The notes under the pieces: generated by a model
Seen by the model: the letters and a program-made list of their open reading frames with translations, nothing else
Database searches by the model: none
What the model was told of the DNA's origin: nothing
NCBI RefSeq assembly: GCF_900156315.1
Contig: NZ_FTNI01000026.1
Location: forward strand, 62,001 to 126,000
Reading direction: 5' to 3'
From: Microbispora rosea
GTDB taxonomy: Bacteria; Actinomycetota; Actinomycetes; Streptosporangiales; Streptosporangiaceae
DNA: 64,000 bases
Shown here: piece by piece, positions 1 to 13,203 of the stretch
How positions within the stretch are numbered: position 1 is the stretch's first letter
How the letters are laid out: each line of letters opens with the position of its first letter
Position numbers and translations under genes: made by a program

Positions 1-423
1 GACGCCGTCCTCCACCGGCTGCTCGACCTCGTGCTCGTGCTGGCGTTGCGGGCCTGGTGCGGCGGACCGGGGGCTTCGGTCCCCTCCTGGCACCGGGCGC
101 TGGCCGATCCCGTCGCCGGCGAGGCGCTGCGCCTGCTGCACGAGCGTCCCGCTCATCGGTGGACGGTCGCCGAGCTGGCCGCCGGGGCCGGCATGTCCCG
201 CGCCGCCTTCGCCGCGCGCTTCAGGAGCATGGTGGGCGAGCCCCCGCTCACCTACCTCACCGGCTGGCGGATGACTCTGGGAGCCGATCTGCTCAGCGAC
301 ACCGACGCCACCGTCGCCGCCGTGGCCCGCGAGGTCGGCTACGGGGACGCGTTCGCGTTCAGTGTGGCGTTCAAGCGTGCCCACGGCGTCAGCCCCTCGG
401 CCTGGCGCCGCCGGACGCGCTGA
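1..423 (+). CDS. AraC-family transcriptional regulator, C-terminal part (5' end outside window)
   Basis: The reading frame is open from the first base and ends at TGA 421-423, so only the C-terminal ~140 residues are present. They contain a double helix-turn-helix DNA-binding domain. The first helix pair lies around RWTVAELAAGAGMSRAAF, followed by the family hallmark FRSMVGEPPLTYLTGWRM. The second lies around ATVAAVAREVGYGDAFAF, ending VSPSAWRRR. The layout fits AraC regulators with an N-terminal cupin domain that lies to the left of the window. The next gene is convergent, so no target can be inferred from context. The family assignment is firm; the ligand is unknown. Confidence 0.9.
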   Translation, partial: DAVLHRLLDLVLVLALRAWCGGPGASVPSWHRALADPVAGEALRLLHERPAHRWTVAELAAGAGMSRAAFAARFRSMVGEPPLTYLTGWRMTLGADLLSDTDATVAAVAREVGYGDAFAFSVAFKRAHGVSPSAWRRRTR

Positions 424-459
424 GCCAGGGCGTGCGGCGGCGGCGCTCAGGGGATTCGG

Positions 460-1194
460 TCAGGAGGTTCGGCGGCGCAGCGTGGCGGCGCCGAGCAGAA
501 GGGCCAGCACGGCCGACCCCGCCACCACGACGACGTCGCGCCAGAACTCGCCGCCCGGGTCGGCGTCCGCGACCGCGTGCGCCATCGCCTCGATCGCGTA
601 CGACATGGGCAGCACGTCCGAGATCCATTCCAGCAGGGTCGCCATCTGCCCGCGCGGCACGAGGATTCCGCCGAGCAGGATCTGGGGGATCATCACGATC
701 GGCATGAACTGCACGGCCTGGAACTCCGTACGGGCGAACGCGCTGCACAGCAGGCCGAGCGCGGTGCCGAGCAGGGCGTTGAGCAGGGCGACGAGCACCA
801 GCGGCCACAGCGGGCCGGGCAGGTCCATGCCCAGCCAGGTGAGGGAGACGGCCAGCGCCAGCGCCACCTGGGCACACGCCGCCAGCCCGAACGCGAGGCC
901 GTAGCCGAGGAGGAGGTCGAGCCGGCCGAGCGGCATCGCCATGAGGCGCTCCAGCGTGCCCGACGTGCGCTCGCGCAGGGTCGCGATCGAGGTGATGAGG
1001 AACATCACCAGGAAGGGGAAGACGCACAGCAGGATCGGCGCCCAGTGGCCGAACGCGCGCTCGTCGTCCATCACGTAGTAGAGCAGGATCATCACCAGCG
1101 TCGGCACCAGGACCATGAGCGCGACCGTCCGACGATCGTGGCGGAGCTGGGTCATGATCCGCCTGGCCGTGGCGAGGGTGATCGCGAGACTCAT
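460..1194 (-). CDS. ABC-2 type transporter permease
   Basis: A 244-residue membrane protein with about six hydrophobic segments and the ABC-2 core signature LRERTSGTLERLMAMPL followed by a GYGLAFG segment. This is the architecture of DrrB/NodJ-type export permeases. It would form the membrane channel for the ATPase encoded immediately upstream on the same strand (1295-2023), probably as a dimer of each subunit. About 100 bp separate the two genes. The substrate cannot be read from the sequence; relatives export drugs, lipids or polysaccharide. The pair is probably controlled by whatever protein binds the palindrome at the start of the ATPase gene. Confidence 0.9.
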   Translation of the reverse strand: MSLAITLATARRIMTQLRHDRRTVALMVLVPTLVMILLYYVMDDERAFGHWAPILLCVFPFLVMFLITSIATLRERTSGTLERLMAMPLGRLDLLLGYGLAFGLAACAQVALALAVSLTWLGMDLPGPLWPLVLVALLNALLGTALGLLCSAFARTEFQAVQFMPIVMIPQILLGGILVPRGQMATLLEWISDVLPMSYAIEAMAHAVADADPGGEFWRDVVVVAGSAVLALLLGAATLRRRTS

Positions 1195-1294
1195 GCCGCC
1201 TCCTCGCCTTCGGTTCGGAGTGGGGTCGTGCCGGAGGCACGCAGGCGAACACCGCGCCGGACGCTGTGCCTGTCGATTCGCTCGCTGCGCTCGC

Positions 1295-2023
1295 TCACGC
1301 CGCCGCCCTTTCCTCGATCAGGCGCAGGAACGCCTCCTCCAGGTCGGTCGTACGCGTGCGCGCGCGCAGGGCGTCCGGGGTGTCGTCGGCGAGGATCTCC
1401 CCCTGACGCAGCACGATCAGCCGCTCGCACCGCGCGGCCTCGTCCATGACGTGGCTGGAGACCAGGATCGTGGTGCCGCCCTCCGCCAGGCGGTGGAAGA
1501 GCGTCCACAGCTCCTGCCGCAGCACGGGGTCGAGCCCGACCGTCGGCTCGTCCAGCACGAGCAGCTCCGGACGGCCGAGCAGGGCCGCGGCGAGCCCGGC
1601 GCGGCCCAGCTGACCGCCCGAGAGGGTGGACGCGAGCCGGCCGGCGGCGCCGGCGAGCCCCACCTCCGCGAGCACCCGCTCGGGGTCGTCCTTCGGCGCG
1701 CCGAGCACGGCGGCGAAGTAGCGCAGGTTCTCCAGCACGGTCAGGTCCCGGTAGACCGCCGGGCTCTGCGTCGAGTAGCCGATCCTGCGGCGCAGGCCCG
1801 CGCTCCCCGCGGGTTCGCCGAGCACGCTCACCTCGCCGCCGGACACGATCTGTACGCCCACGACCGCCCGCATGAGCGTCGTCTTGCCGCAGCCGCTCGG
1901 CCCGAGCAGGCCGGTGACCTGCCCTCGGGGCACCTCGAAGGTCAGGCCGTGGAGGACCTCCGCCCCGCCCCGGACCACCCGCAGATCCCGTACGGCGATC
2001 GCGGGACCCGATAAATTCATCAT
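1295..2023 (-). CDS. ABC transporter ATP-binding protein (exporter type)
   Basis: A 242-residue ATPase with a complete set of ABC motifs: Walker A GPSGCGKTT near residue 42, Q-loop, signature LSGGQLGRAGLA, Walker B LLVLDEPTVGLD and the H-loop SSH. It energises the ABC-2 permease downstream. The start is MMNLSG, with the first ATG at 2021-2023. A TAATTT hexamer lies 6 nt upstream, so the transcript is probably leaderless. A perfect inverted repeat covers the start codon (see the regulatory entry). The signature Q is followed by LGRAGLA, where RQRV(A) is usual; this is a minor variant. Confidence 0.92.
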   Translation of the reverse strand: MMNLSGPAIAVRDLRVVRGGAEVLHGLTFEVPRGQVTGLLGPSGCGKTTLMRAVVGVQIVSGGEVSVLGEPAGSAGLRRRIGYSTQSPAVYRDLTVLENLRYFAAVLGAPKDDPERVLAEVGLAGAAGRLASTLSGGQLGRAGLAAALLGRPELLVLDEPTVGLDPVLRQELWTLFHRLAEGGTTILVSSHVMDEAARCERLIVLRQGEILADDTPDALRARTRTTDLEEAFLRLIEERAAA

Positions 2024-2035
2024 GTGATGAAATTA
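2016..2035 (-). promoter_or_regulatory. Operator palindrome overlapping start codon and -10 of the ABC exporter
   Basis: TTCATCA-TG-TGATGAA is a perfect 7+2+7 inverted repeat at 2016-2031. It overlaps the two ATG codons of the ABC ATPase and abuts a TAATTT hexamer (minus strand, 2035-2030) six bases before the start. A repressor bound here would block both promoter and translation start. GntR, MarR and TetR families use repeats of this size. The regulator is not obvious in the window; the truncated AraC gene is the nearest candidate, but AraC proteins normally bind direct repeats. Confidence 0.6.
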
Positions 2036-2108
2036 GACCCGCGAAACGGGCGCGTCAACGCTCGAGCGGCCGGTCGAACCACAGGCTCCTCGCAGCCGTG
2101 TAAGGGGC

Positions 2109-2585
2109 ATGAGAAAGCTCTGGCTCGTGGCCCTCCTGTTCCTGGCGGTCGCCTGCGGAGGGACCTCCTCCACCTCGGCCTCACCCGAGCAGCCCGAGGC
2201 CTCCCCCTCCGGCACCGGAGCCGATCACGGCTCGTCCGCACCCGCCTCGCCGGTCGGCCCGTCCGGCGTGCCGAGCGGCACTCCGTCTCCCGTGACGCCC
2301 GCCGGCCCCACGCTGAACCCGCACAAGGTGCCGTGGGAGAGCGCCACCCCCACAGGGGACGGCAGGTCCCTCGACGTCGTGTGGTGGTCCGGAGTGGAGC
2401 CCTGCAACGTGCTCGACCGGGTCGAGGTGACCGAGACCGCGCGCGAGGTCACCGTCACCCTGTACGAGGGGCAGGACCGGCGTTCACCCGACGCCGTCTG
2501 CATCGAGATCGCGATCATGAAGAGCACGAAGGTGCACCTCAAGGCCCCCCTCGACGGCCGGAAGGTCGTGGACGGGGCGAAATAG
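2109..2585 (+). CDS. Secreted lipoprotein of unknown function
   Basis: 158 residues. The N-terminus is a type II signal peptide: MRK, a hydrophobic stretch, then the lipobox LAVAC with Cys16 as the lipidation site. A Ser/Pro/Thr-rich linker (residues 18-68) would extend through the cell wall. A compact C-terminal domain of about 85 residues follows, with WWSGVEPCNVLDRV and one later Cys (VCIEIA) that could form a disulfide with the CNV cysteine. Actinomycetes have many lipoproteins of this shape, but I do not recognise a named domain. It lies alone between the ABC exporter and the dnaK promoter and points the same way as dnaK. Confidence 0.85.
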   Translation: MRKLWLVALLFLAVACGGTSSTSASPEQPEASPSGTGADHGSSAPASPVGPSGVPSGTPSPVTPAGPTLNPHKVPWESATPTGDGRSLDVVWWSGVEPCNVLDRVEVTETAREVTVTLYEGQDRRSPDAVCIEIAIMKSTKVHLKAPLDGRKVVDGAK

Positions 2586-2664
2586 ATCACGTTCCCCCGC
2601 CCGGCATGTCCGTCCCGGACGGGGCAGAGAGGACCGTCCACACAAGTTCGCGATGACGGGATGA

Positions 2665-5282
<2,618 letters not shown>

Positions 5283-5289
5283 GACCGCG

Positions 5290-5325
5290 GGGTCTCTCCC
5301 GATCGGCGAAGATCGGGAGAGACCC
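5290..5325 (+). terminator. Perfect 15-bp hairpin between grpE and dnaJ
   Basis: The left arm 5290-5304 and right arm 5311-5325 pair perfectly over 15 bp around the six-base loop GGCGAA. There is no U-tract, as is common for actinomycete terminators. Being inside the operon, it may act as a partial terminator or an RNA-stabilising or processing element that lowers dnaJ-hspR-clpB expression relative to dnaK-grpE. Confidence 0.8.
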
Positions 5326-5405
5326 GCGAGGGCGCCCGTGACGACAGCCACGGGGGCCTGCGCGGAACACCGATTCACTCCCCTTTCGTGCGAAGGAAGC
5401 GATAG

Positions 5406-6578
5406 ATGAGCACCAAGGACTACTTGGAAAAGGACTACTACGCCGTCCTTGGTGTGCCCAAGACCGCGAGCGCCGAAGAGATCAAGAAGGCGTACCGCAA
5501 GCTCGCCCGCAAGTACCACCCCGACGCCAACCCGGGGAACAAGGAGACCGAGGAGAAGTTCAAGGAGGTCTCCGAGGCGTACGACGTGCTCTCCGACGTC
5601 AAGCGGCGCAAGGAGTACGACGAGGCGCGCACGCTCTTCGGATCGGGCGTCGGCGGCTTCGCGGGAGCGGGGGGCCCGCGCGGCGCCGGCGGCGGCTTCA
5701 ACTTCGACCTCGGCGACCTGTTCGGCGGCTCGGGGTCGAGCGAGCGGATCGGGGACCTGTTCGGGGGGTTGTTCAACCGGGGCGGAGCGGGCACGCGCAC
5801 GACCACTGCCCGGCCACGGCGCGGCCAGGACGTCGAGTCGGAGGTGACGCTCGCCTTCGGCGAGGCGGTCGACGGCACCACCGTGTCCCTCCGGCTCACC
5901 AGTTCCGCCGCCTGCACCGCCTGCGGCGGCACGGGGGCGAAGGCGGGCACCACGCCACGGGTCTGCCCGACCTGCGAGGGAACCGGGGCGGCCAGCCGCA
6001 ACCTCGGCAACTTCGCCTTCTCCGAGCCGTGCCGCGACTGCCGCGGCCGGGGCCTGGTGGTCGACGACCCCTGCCCCGTCTGCGAGGGCAGCGGGCGCGG
6101 CAAGAGCACCCGTACGATCCAGGCCCGCATCCCGGCCGGGGTCGGCGACGGCCAGCGCATCAGGATCAAGGGCAAGGGCGCGCCCGGCGAGAACGGCGGC
6201 CCGGCCGGGGATCTCTACGTGCTGGTCCACGTCAAGCCGCACCCCGTGTTCGGGCGCAGCGGGGAGAACCTGACCGTCACCGTCCCCGTCACCTTCCCCG
6301 AGGCCGCGCTCGGCGCCGAGATCAAGGTGCCGACGCTCCGGGGGATGCCGGTGACCCTGCGCATCCCGGAGGGAACGCCCAACGGGCGGACGTTCCGGGT
6401 GCGTGGCCGTGGGGCCCCCCGCAAGGACGGCACGAAGGGCGACCTGCTGGTCACCGTCCAGGTCACGGTGCCCCAGACCCTCGACGACAAGGCCCGCGCG
6501 GCCCTTGAGGAGTTCAGGAACGCCACGGAGGGCCAGGACCTTCGCGAAGAGCTGATCAAGCAGGCCAGAAGCGAGTGA
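5406..6578 (+). CDS. dnaJ: Chaperone protein DnaJ (Hsp40)
   Basis: 390 residues. J-domain at residues ~9-75 with the essential HPD (KYHPDANPG), then a Gly/Phe-rich linker. The zinc domain has four CxxCxGxG-type repeats ([32 protein letters not shown]), followed by the two C-terminal substrate-binding beta-domains. It delivers substrates to DnaK and stimulates its ATPase. AAGGAAG precedes the ATG by about ten bases. The order DnaK-GrpE-DnaJ-HspR matches the dnaK operon of Streptomyces and mycobacteria, so this is the operon-linked DnaJ1 type. Confidence 0.97.
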   Translation: MSTKDYLEKDYYAVLGVPKTASAEEIKKAYRKLARKYHPDANPGNKETEEKFKEVSEAYDVLSDVKRRKEYDEARTLFGSGVGGFAGAGGPRGAGGGFNFDLGDLFGGSGSSERIGDLFGGLFNRGGAGTRTTTARPRRGQDVESEVTLAFGEAVDGTTVSLRLTSSAACTACGGTGAKAGTTPRVCPTCEGTGAASRNLGNFAFSEPCRDCRGRGLVVDDPCPVCEGSGRGKSTRTIQARIPAGVGDGQRIRIKGKGAPGENGGPAGDLYVLVHVKPHPVFGRSGENLTVTVPVTFPEAALGAEIKVPTLRGMPVTLRIPEGTPNGRTFRVRGRGAPRKDGTKGDLLVTVQVTVPQTLDDKARAALEEFRNATEGQDLREELIKQARSE

Positions 6579-6582
6579 GCCG

Positions 6583-6930
6583 ATGGATGCCAGGTTTTTC
6601 GACATCTCCGACGACACCCCCGTCTATGTGATCTCCGTAGCCGCCCAGCTGTCCGGGCTGCACCCGCAGACGCTCCGCCAGTACGACCGGCTCGGGCTCG
6701 TGAGCCCCGGCCGTACGGCGGGGAGGGGGCGGCTGTACTCGACAAGGGACATCGTGCTTCTGCGCGAGGTCCAGCGGCTCTCCCAGGAGCACGGCATCAA
6801 CCTCGCCGGCATCAAGCGCATCCTCGAACTCGAAACCGAGAACATGCGCCTGCACGAGGAGGTCACCCGGCTCAGGGGTGAGCTCACGATGTTGCGGGCA
6901 CTGGTCCGCTACGAACTGCCACCTGCCTGA
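6583..6930 (+). CDS. hspR: Heat-shock repressor HspR (MerR family)
   Basis: 115 residues with an N-terminal MerR winged helix-turn-helix. The motif [20 protein letters not shown] is followed by [20 protein letters not shown] and then a short coiled-coil tail. HspR binds HAIR repeats and represses the dnaK operon and other heat-shock genes. Two HAIR sites precede dnaK in this window, so the circuit is autoregulatory. The ATG lies four bases after the dnaJ stop, indicating co-transcription. No effector-binding domain is present, as usual for HspR. Confidence 0.96.
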   Translation: MDARFFDISDDTPVYVISVAAQLSGLHPQTLRQYDRLGLVSPGRTAGRGRLYSTRDIVLLREVQRLSQEHGINLAGIKRILELETENMRLHEEVTRLRGELTMLRALVRYELPPA

Positions 6931-6954
6931 TCGGCGGAAACGAGGCATTCACAT

Positions 6955-9546
<2,592 letters not shown>

Positions 9547-9643
9547 GGTCTTCCCCACCATTGGGGCAAGCGCGCCCCGCCCTTTCCTCTCGCTGCTACG
9601 TTCGGCGTTCGTCGGACTACCGTACGCGATCAGGGGGACGTGG

Positions 9644-10990
9644 ATGTCCAGGACATCACGAAGTATTCGAGGGCGGTGCGTCGCGCTTGCGGCGGTCACT
9701 GCCGGGGTGAGCTGGCTCACCGGGGGCCCGGCGATGGCGAAGGACGGCGCGCTGGCCGACGCCTGCCGGGCCCAAACCCGCGACGTCACCGGCCACGACG
9801 CCATCGGCCGCGACCTCACGGGAGGACTGACCACCCTTCCGGCGGCGGGCGTGCTGAGCATCGCCGACGCGGCCGGAGCGGCAGCCGGGCAGGGGCACGA
9901 CTCGCTTCCCACCGGCTCGGCCACGGTCGCCCGGACCATCCCGGGGCCCTCGGCGCTGCCGGCCGTGCCCGGCCCCCGTACGCTGCCGGGCACGGCATCC
10001 GGTGCCGCCAAGGCCGCTCCCGCCGTTCCCGGTGTTCCCAGCGTTCCCGGCGCCACAGCGGCGCTGCCCGCACCGGCGGGCGCCGCGAAGACGCTTCCCG
10101 CCGACGCCACGACCCTCTCGGCGCCCGCGAAGGCGGTCTCCGCGCCGGTGCACAACGCCGTGGCCGGCGCCACGGCCGTCGCCGAGCCGCGCCGCGCGCC
10201 CGCCGTTCCCGGGGCCGACGCCAAGACCCTGTTCCCGGTCAGGAGCACCGTGCCCCTCCTGGCCGTCGCCCCTGCCAAGCCCAGCACCGCGAACGCCTGC
10301 GCGCCGCAGGCGCTGCGGACCGCGCCGGCCGCCCGGGAGCGGGAGCACCCCCTCGCGCAGGGGAATTCGAAGAAGAGCCACCGGCATCCCAAGCCGCAGG
10401 ACGAGTCGGCGGGCGCGGCGACCCGGGGCGACTCCGCCCAGGGCCGGGCGGCGCAGAAGCCGGGGACGCAGAAGCCGGGCCAGAGGCCGGATGCGCGGAA
10501 CCAGGGCGCACAGGGCGCTCTCGCGCCCCAGGGCGTGTCCAACAGCACCAGTTCGCAGAGCGGCGCCTCGGGCCAGGAGCAGAGCACGAAGACCTTCCCG
10601 GTGAAGGACCGCCGCCACCGCAAGGCGCACCACCCCCACAAGCAGCCCGGCGTCGCGGCTCCCGCCCAGGGCGCCAATCAGGCGGGTCAGGCCGGACGTC
10701 CCATGCCCGGCACGCGCAACACCGCCCTGGCCGAGGGCGAGCGCAAGAAGGGAACCAAGGACAAGCGTCAGCGGGACGACGCCGCGCGCGGGCAGGGGAC
10801 CGGCATGGGCGTGGAGCCCGACGTCGCGGACGGCCGGCACGTGCCGCGGCTGCGGCCGCGCGTGTACCCCAAGGCGGCCTCGCACCAGCAGGTCGGCGAC
10901 ATCACCGCCCCGGCCGCCCTCACCAAGGCGACGGACACCCGCGCGGTGACCGATTTCGCCGCCGCGACCGGCAAGAAGCTTCTGCCGTAA
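9644..10990 (+). CDS. Secreted low-complexity (Ala/Pro/basic) protein of unknown function
   Basis: A 448-residue protein with a signal peptide (basic MSRTSRSIRGR, hydrophobic core, cleavage near PAMA-KDG at ~31). The mature part is low complexity. An Ala/Pro region with loose repeats of PAVPG and TLPG spans about residues 70-205. A His/Lys/Gln-rich basic region follows, with HRKAHHPHKQ, and then a short C-terminal segment ending TGKKLLP. Only two cysteines occur in the mature protein. No enzymatic domain is visible. AGGGGGA precedes the ATG. Strong coding bias and the terminator downstream support a real gene; a wall-associated role is a guess. Confidence 0.75.
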   Translation: MSRTSRSIRGRCVALAAVTAGVSWLTGGPAMAKDGALADACRAQTRDVTGHDAIGRDLTGGLTTLPAAGVLSIADAAGAAAGQGHDSLPTGSATVARTIPGPSALPAVPGPRTLPGTASGAAKAAPAVPGVPSVPGATAALPAPAGAAKTLPADATTLSAPAKAVSAPVHNAVAGATAVAEPRRAPAVPGADAKTLFPVRSTVPLLAVAPAKPSTANACAPQALRTAPAAREREHPLAQGNSKKSHRHPKPQDESAGAATRGDSAQGRAAQKPGTQKPGQRPDARNQGAQGALAPQGVSNSTSSQSGASGQEQSTKTFPVKDRRHRKAHHPHKQPGVAAPAQGANQAGQAGRPMPGTRNTALAEGERKKGTKDKRQRDDAARGQGTGMGVEPDVADGRHVPRLRPRVYPKAASHQQVGDITAPAALTKATDTRAVTDFAAATGKKLLP

Positions 10991-11106
10991 CCCCCGATCC
11001 GCCGTACGACGCGTATGACGGCGGCCTTGCGGCCGGCGGCCCGGGTTCGGCGACCGGGCCGCACGAGGAGTGGTTCGCCGGGCGAGTTCGAGAAGACAGC
11101 GTGACC

Positions 11107-11133
11107 AAGGGGCCGTGACGCACGGCCCCTTTT
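11107..11133 (+). terminator. Intrinsic terminator
   Basis: AAGGGGCCGTG (11107-11117) pairs perfectly with CACGGCCCCTT (11121-11131) around a 3-nt loop and is followed by a short T run. It lies downstream of the secreted-protein gene and faces the convergent TPR-like gene, so it may serve both directions. Confidence 0.85.
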
Positions 11134-11206
11134 CACATGCCCTCACACCGGCCGGCGTACGTGACCGCTGTGACCCGCGGCCCCGAAGCCGGGATGCGGG
11201 GAGGAC

Positions 11207-11746
11207 TCAGCGGGAGACGTCGAGGAGGGCGTCGAGGTCGTCCTCGGGCAGGCCGAGATCGAGCCGGATGCGATAGCGGGTGCGCAGCAGCGAGTCGCGG
11301 ATGCCTGACCCCGTCGTGCCGCATGCGCGAATGCCGTCGGTGGCCCACTCGTGCGCCGCGTCGAGGTCGCCGTACGCCATGAGCGTCTCGGCGACGGTCA
11401 GCGCGGTGGCCGGGTTCCAGTCCCCCGACCTGACCGCGGCGATCACCGCCCTGGCCTCCTCGGGCCGGTCGAGCTCGAACAGTGTGTCGGCGATTCCCGC
11501 CCGCGGGTCCACCGGCACCTCCCCGCCGTCCTCCAGGGCGCTCTGGTATCGGTCGAGGGCGGTCGCGGGCTGACCGGCCGAGCGCCACTCCTCCGCGGAG
11601 AGCACGAGGATCGCCGCCCTGGACATCTCTCCCGATTCGTACCCCTGGGCCAGCGCGTCGAGGCGGCGGGCGAGGGCACCGTGGTCATCGAGCAGCAGAG
11701 CCTGTTCGAGCAGTCGGTCCACCTGCTCATTTGTCACATGTGCCAC
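11207..11746 (-). CDS. TPR-like hypothetical protein
   Basis: 179 residues, all helical in appearance. Amphipathic repeats such as ALARRLDALAQGYESG, TALDRYQSALEDGGEV and AHEWATDGIRAC suggest two to four tetratricopeptide-like units. TPR proteins mediate protein-protein contacts; no catalytic motif is seen. The start is set at GTG 11744-11746 because TAGCCT lies exactly seven bases upstream (11754-11759 on the other strand), the leaderless arrangement found repeatedly in this window. Alternatives are GTG 11737 and ATG 11797. No partner gene is evident. Confidence 0.75.
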   Translation of the reverse strand: MAHVTNEQVDRLLEQALLLDDHGALARRLDALAQGYESGEMSRAAILVLSAEEWRSAGQPATALDRYQSALEDGGEVPVDPRAGIADTLFELDRPEEARAVIAAVRSGDWNPATALTVAETLMAYGDLDAAHEWATDGIRACGTTGSGIRDSLLRTRYRIRLDLGLPEDDLDALLDVSR

Positions 11747-11909
11747 AGAGCCGAGGCTACCGATCCCGGCCTGTTTTCGCAGGACAACACCAGGCATTGC
11801 CGAAGCAACGATTAGTACACGTTTGACTACTATCCGCTTTTCCCAGCAGATAGTCGGGCATATCGCACCATGCCTGTGCCAATCGAAGCTCGGCGAGGAG
11901 CGTTACAGC

Positions 11910-12305
11910 ATGTCCAAGCGGGTGATTCTGACTCTCGCCTCCACAACGGTGCTCGCCGCCGTGGTTCCGGGTTTCGCCGGCTTCGTCACGGCCCAGTACG
12001 AGGCGCTCGACCAGGCCCGCGCCGAACTGGCCCGGCTGCAGACCAAGCTGCAGATGATGGAGCTGCGGGTCGAGCCTGCGGCGACGCTGCGATGCCGCAC
12101 CGGCGCGACCGGGAAGAGACAGCCGAGCCTGATGGACGAGGACGACACGCGGGAGCTGACGATACCGCCGCGCACCCGCACCAGGTCGTGGCAGAACACC
12201 GCCTACGTCCAGGGCACCGTACCGGAGCGGTGGCCCTCGATCGGCGTCCCCCGCGTCGTACCCGGCCCGCAGGCGCCGGGCGATCCGCACCGCCCCCGCG
12301 AGTGA
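11910..12305 (+). CDS. Small membrane-anchored protein with short coiled coil, unknown function
   Basis: 131 residues starting MSKRVILTLAS. One N-terminal hydrophobic segment (residues ~5-28) could be an uncleaved anchor or signal. A short coiled coil follows (YEALDQARAELARLQTKLQ), then a basic/proline-rich tail. GAGGAG lies 12 bases before the ATG at 11910; longer in-frame starts lack a ribosome site. I recognise no family. The single-pass topology and coiled coil recall small envelope assembly factors, but there is no supporting context: neighbours are a TPR-like protein and a TetR regulator. Confidence 0.65.
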   Translation: MSKRVILTLASTTVLAAVVPGFAGFVTAQYEALDQARAELARLQTKLQMMELRVEPAATLRCRTGATGKRQPSLMDEDDTRELTIPPRTRTRSWQNTAYVQGTVPERWPSIGVPRVVPGPQAPGDPHRPRE

Positions 12306-12352
12306 GCCGCTCCGCCCATAGGGAACGGCCCGCACCGCGAGGGCGCGTGTCG

Positions 12353-13003
12353 TCAGGCGCGCCGCGAGACGGCGGAGGCGAGCTGGCGGGACAGATACCC
12401 GCGGACGAGCTGTTTGGCTTCGTCCACGATCCCGGGGTCGCCGTGCGGGTCGTGCCGGAAGGCGAGCTTCAGCACCGCGTCCCCGGCCTCGACGGCGACG
12501 AGGATGGCACGATCCAAATCCTCGCTGTCGGCCAGTCCGAATTCAGCGAGCAGCAACGCGCGCAGCCGCCCGGCGATCACGGTGTTGTTGTCGGACACGG
12601 AGTCGAGGAGGTCGAGGTCGAAGACCTCGCCGAAGTGCAGCGAGCGGAACCCGGGAACGCTGCGGTGCATCTCGACGTACTCGTCGATGATGGCGCCGAC
12701 GGCGTCCCACCAGCCGGCGTAGTCCTCCACCATGAAGCGACGCCCGACCCGCGCGACGAACAACTCGACGTTGCGCCGTGTCAGGGCCTGGCTGAGCGCC
12801 CGCTTGTCCGGGAAGAACTGGTAGACCGACCCGATCGCCACTCCGGCCCGCTCGGCCACCCGGGTGGTCGTCAGCGCGTCGTACCCGCCCTCGTCGAGCA
12901 ACTCGGCGCAGGCGTCGAGCATCCGCTCCACTCGGCGGGCACTGCGACGCTGCGAAGGACGCCGCCGCAGCGGCTCACCGGGATGTGACGCGCGGGGCGA
13001 CAT
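12353..13003 (-). CDS. TetR-family transcriptional regulator
   Basis: About 216 residues from the MSPRAS start. The N-terminal helix-turn-helix reads LLDEGGYDALTTTRVAERAG then VAIGSVYQFFPDKRALSQAL, the canonical TetR recognition region, followed by an all-helical ligand-binding and dimerisation domain. A longer in-frame start at 13117 would add 38 Cys-rich residues with no family support. Both neighbours are transcribed separately, so its target is unclear; no matching palindrome was noticed next to its own start. Confidence 0.9.
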   Translation of the reverse strand: MSPRASHPGEPLRRRPSQRRSARRVERMLDACAELLDEGGYDALTTTRVAERAGVAIGSVYQFFPDKRALSQALTRRNVELFVARVGRRFMVEDYAGWWDAVGAIIDEYVEMHRSVPGFRSLHFGEVFDLDLLDSVSDNNTVIAGRLRALLLAEFGLADSEDLDRAILVAVEAGDAVLKLAFRHDPHGDPGIVDEAKQLVRGYLSRQLASAVSRRA

Positions 13004-13203
13004 CCCCTCACCACTCCCATGGCCCCGTTTTTCGGCGGCAGCACAGGTCTCAACGGCAGCACACTGCTCGACGGCGAAAGCGGGACCGCCTGCTTCCTTC
13101 ACATACCGGCTGGACACTCACCCATCTTGCCTGTTTCACGCGCCGTGGTCAGCGCTTATCGACCGGTCGTCTGAATTGCGGCAAGAATCCCGTAGCGCCG
13201 TCG

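Noticed and set aside
1271-1297. GATTCGCTCGCTGCGCTCGCTCACG as a REP-type mobile repeat
   Set aside because: This CGCTCGCTGCGCTCGC-type motif is common by chance in very high GC DNA, and only one copy was noticed; its end encodes the last codons of the ABC ATPase.
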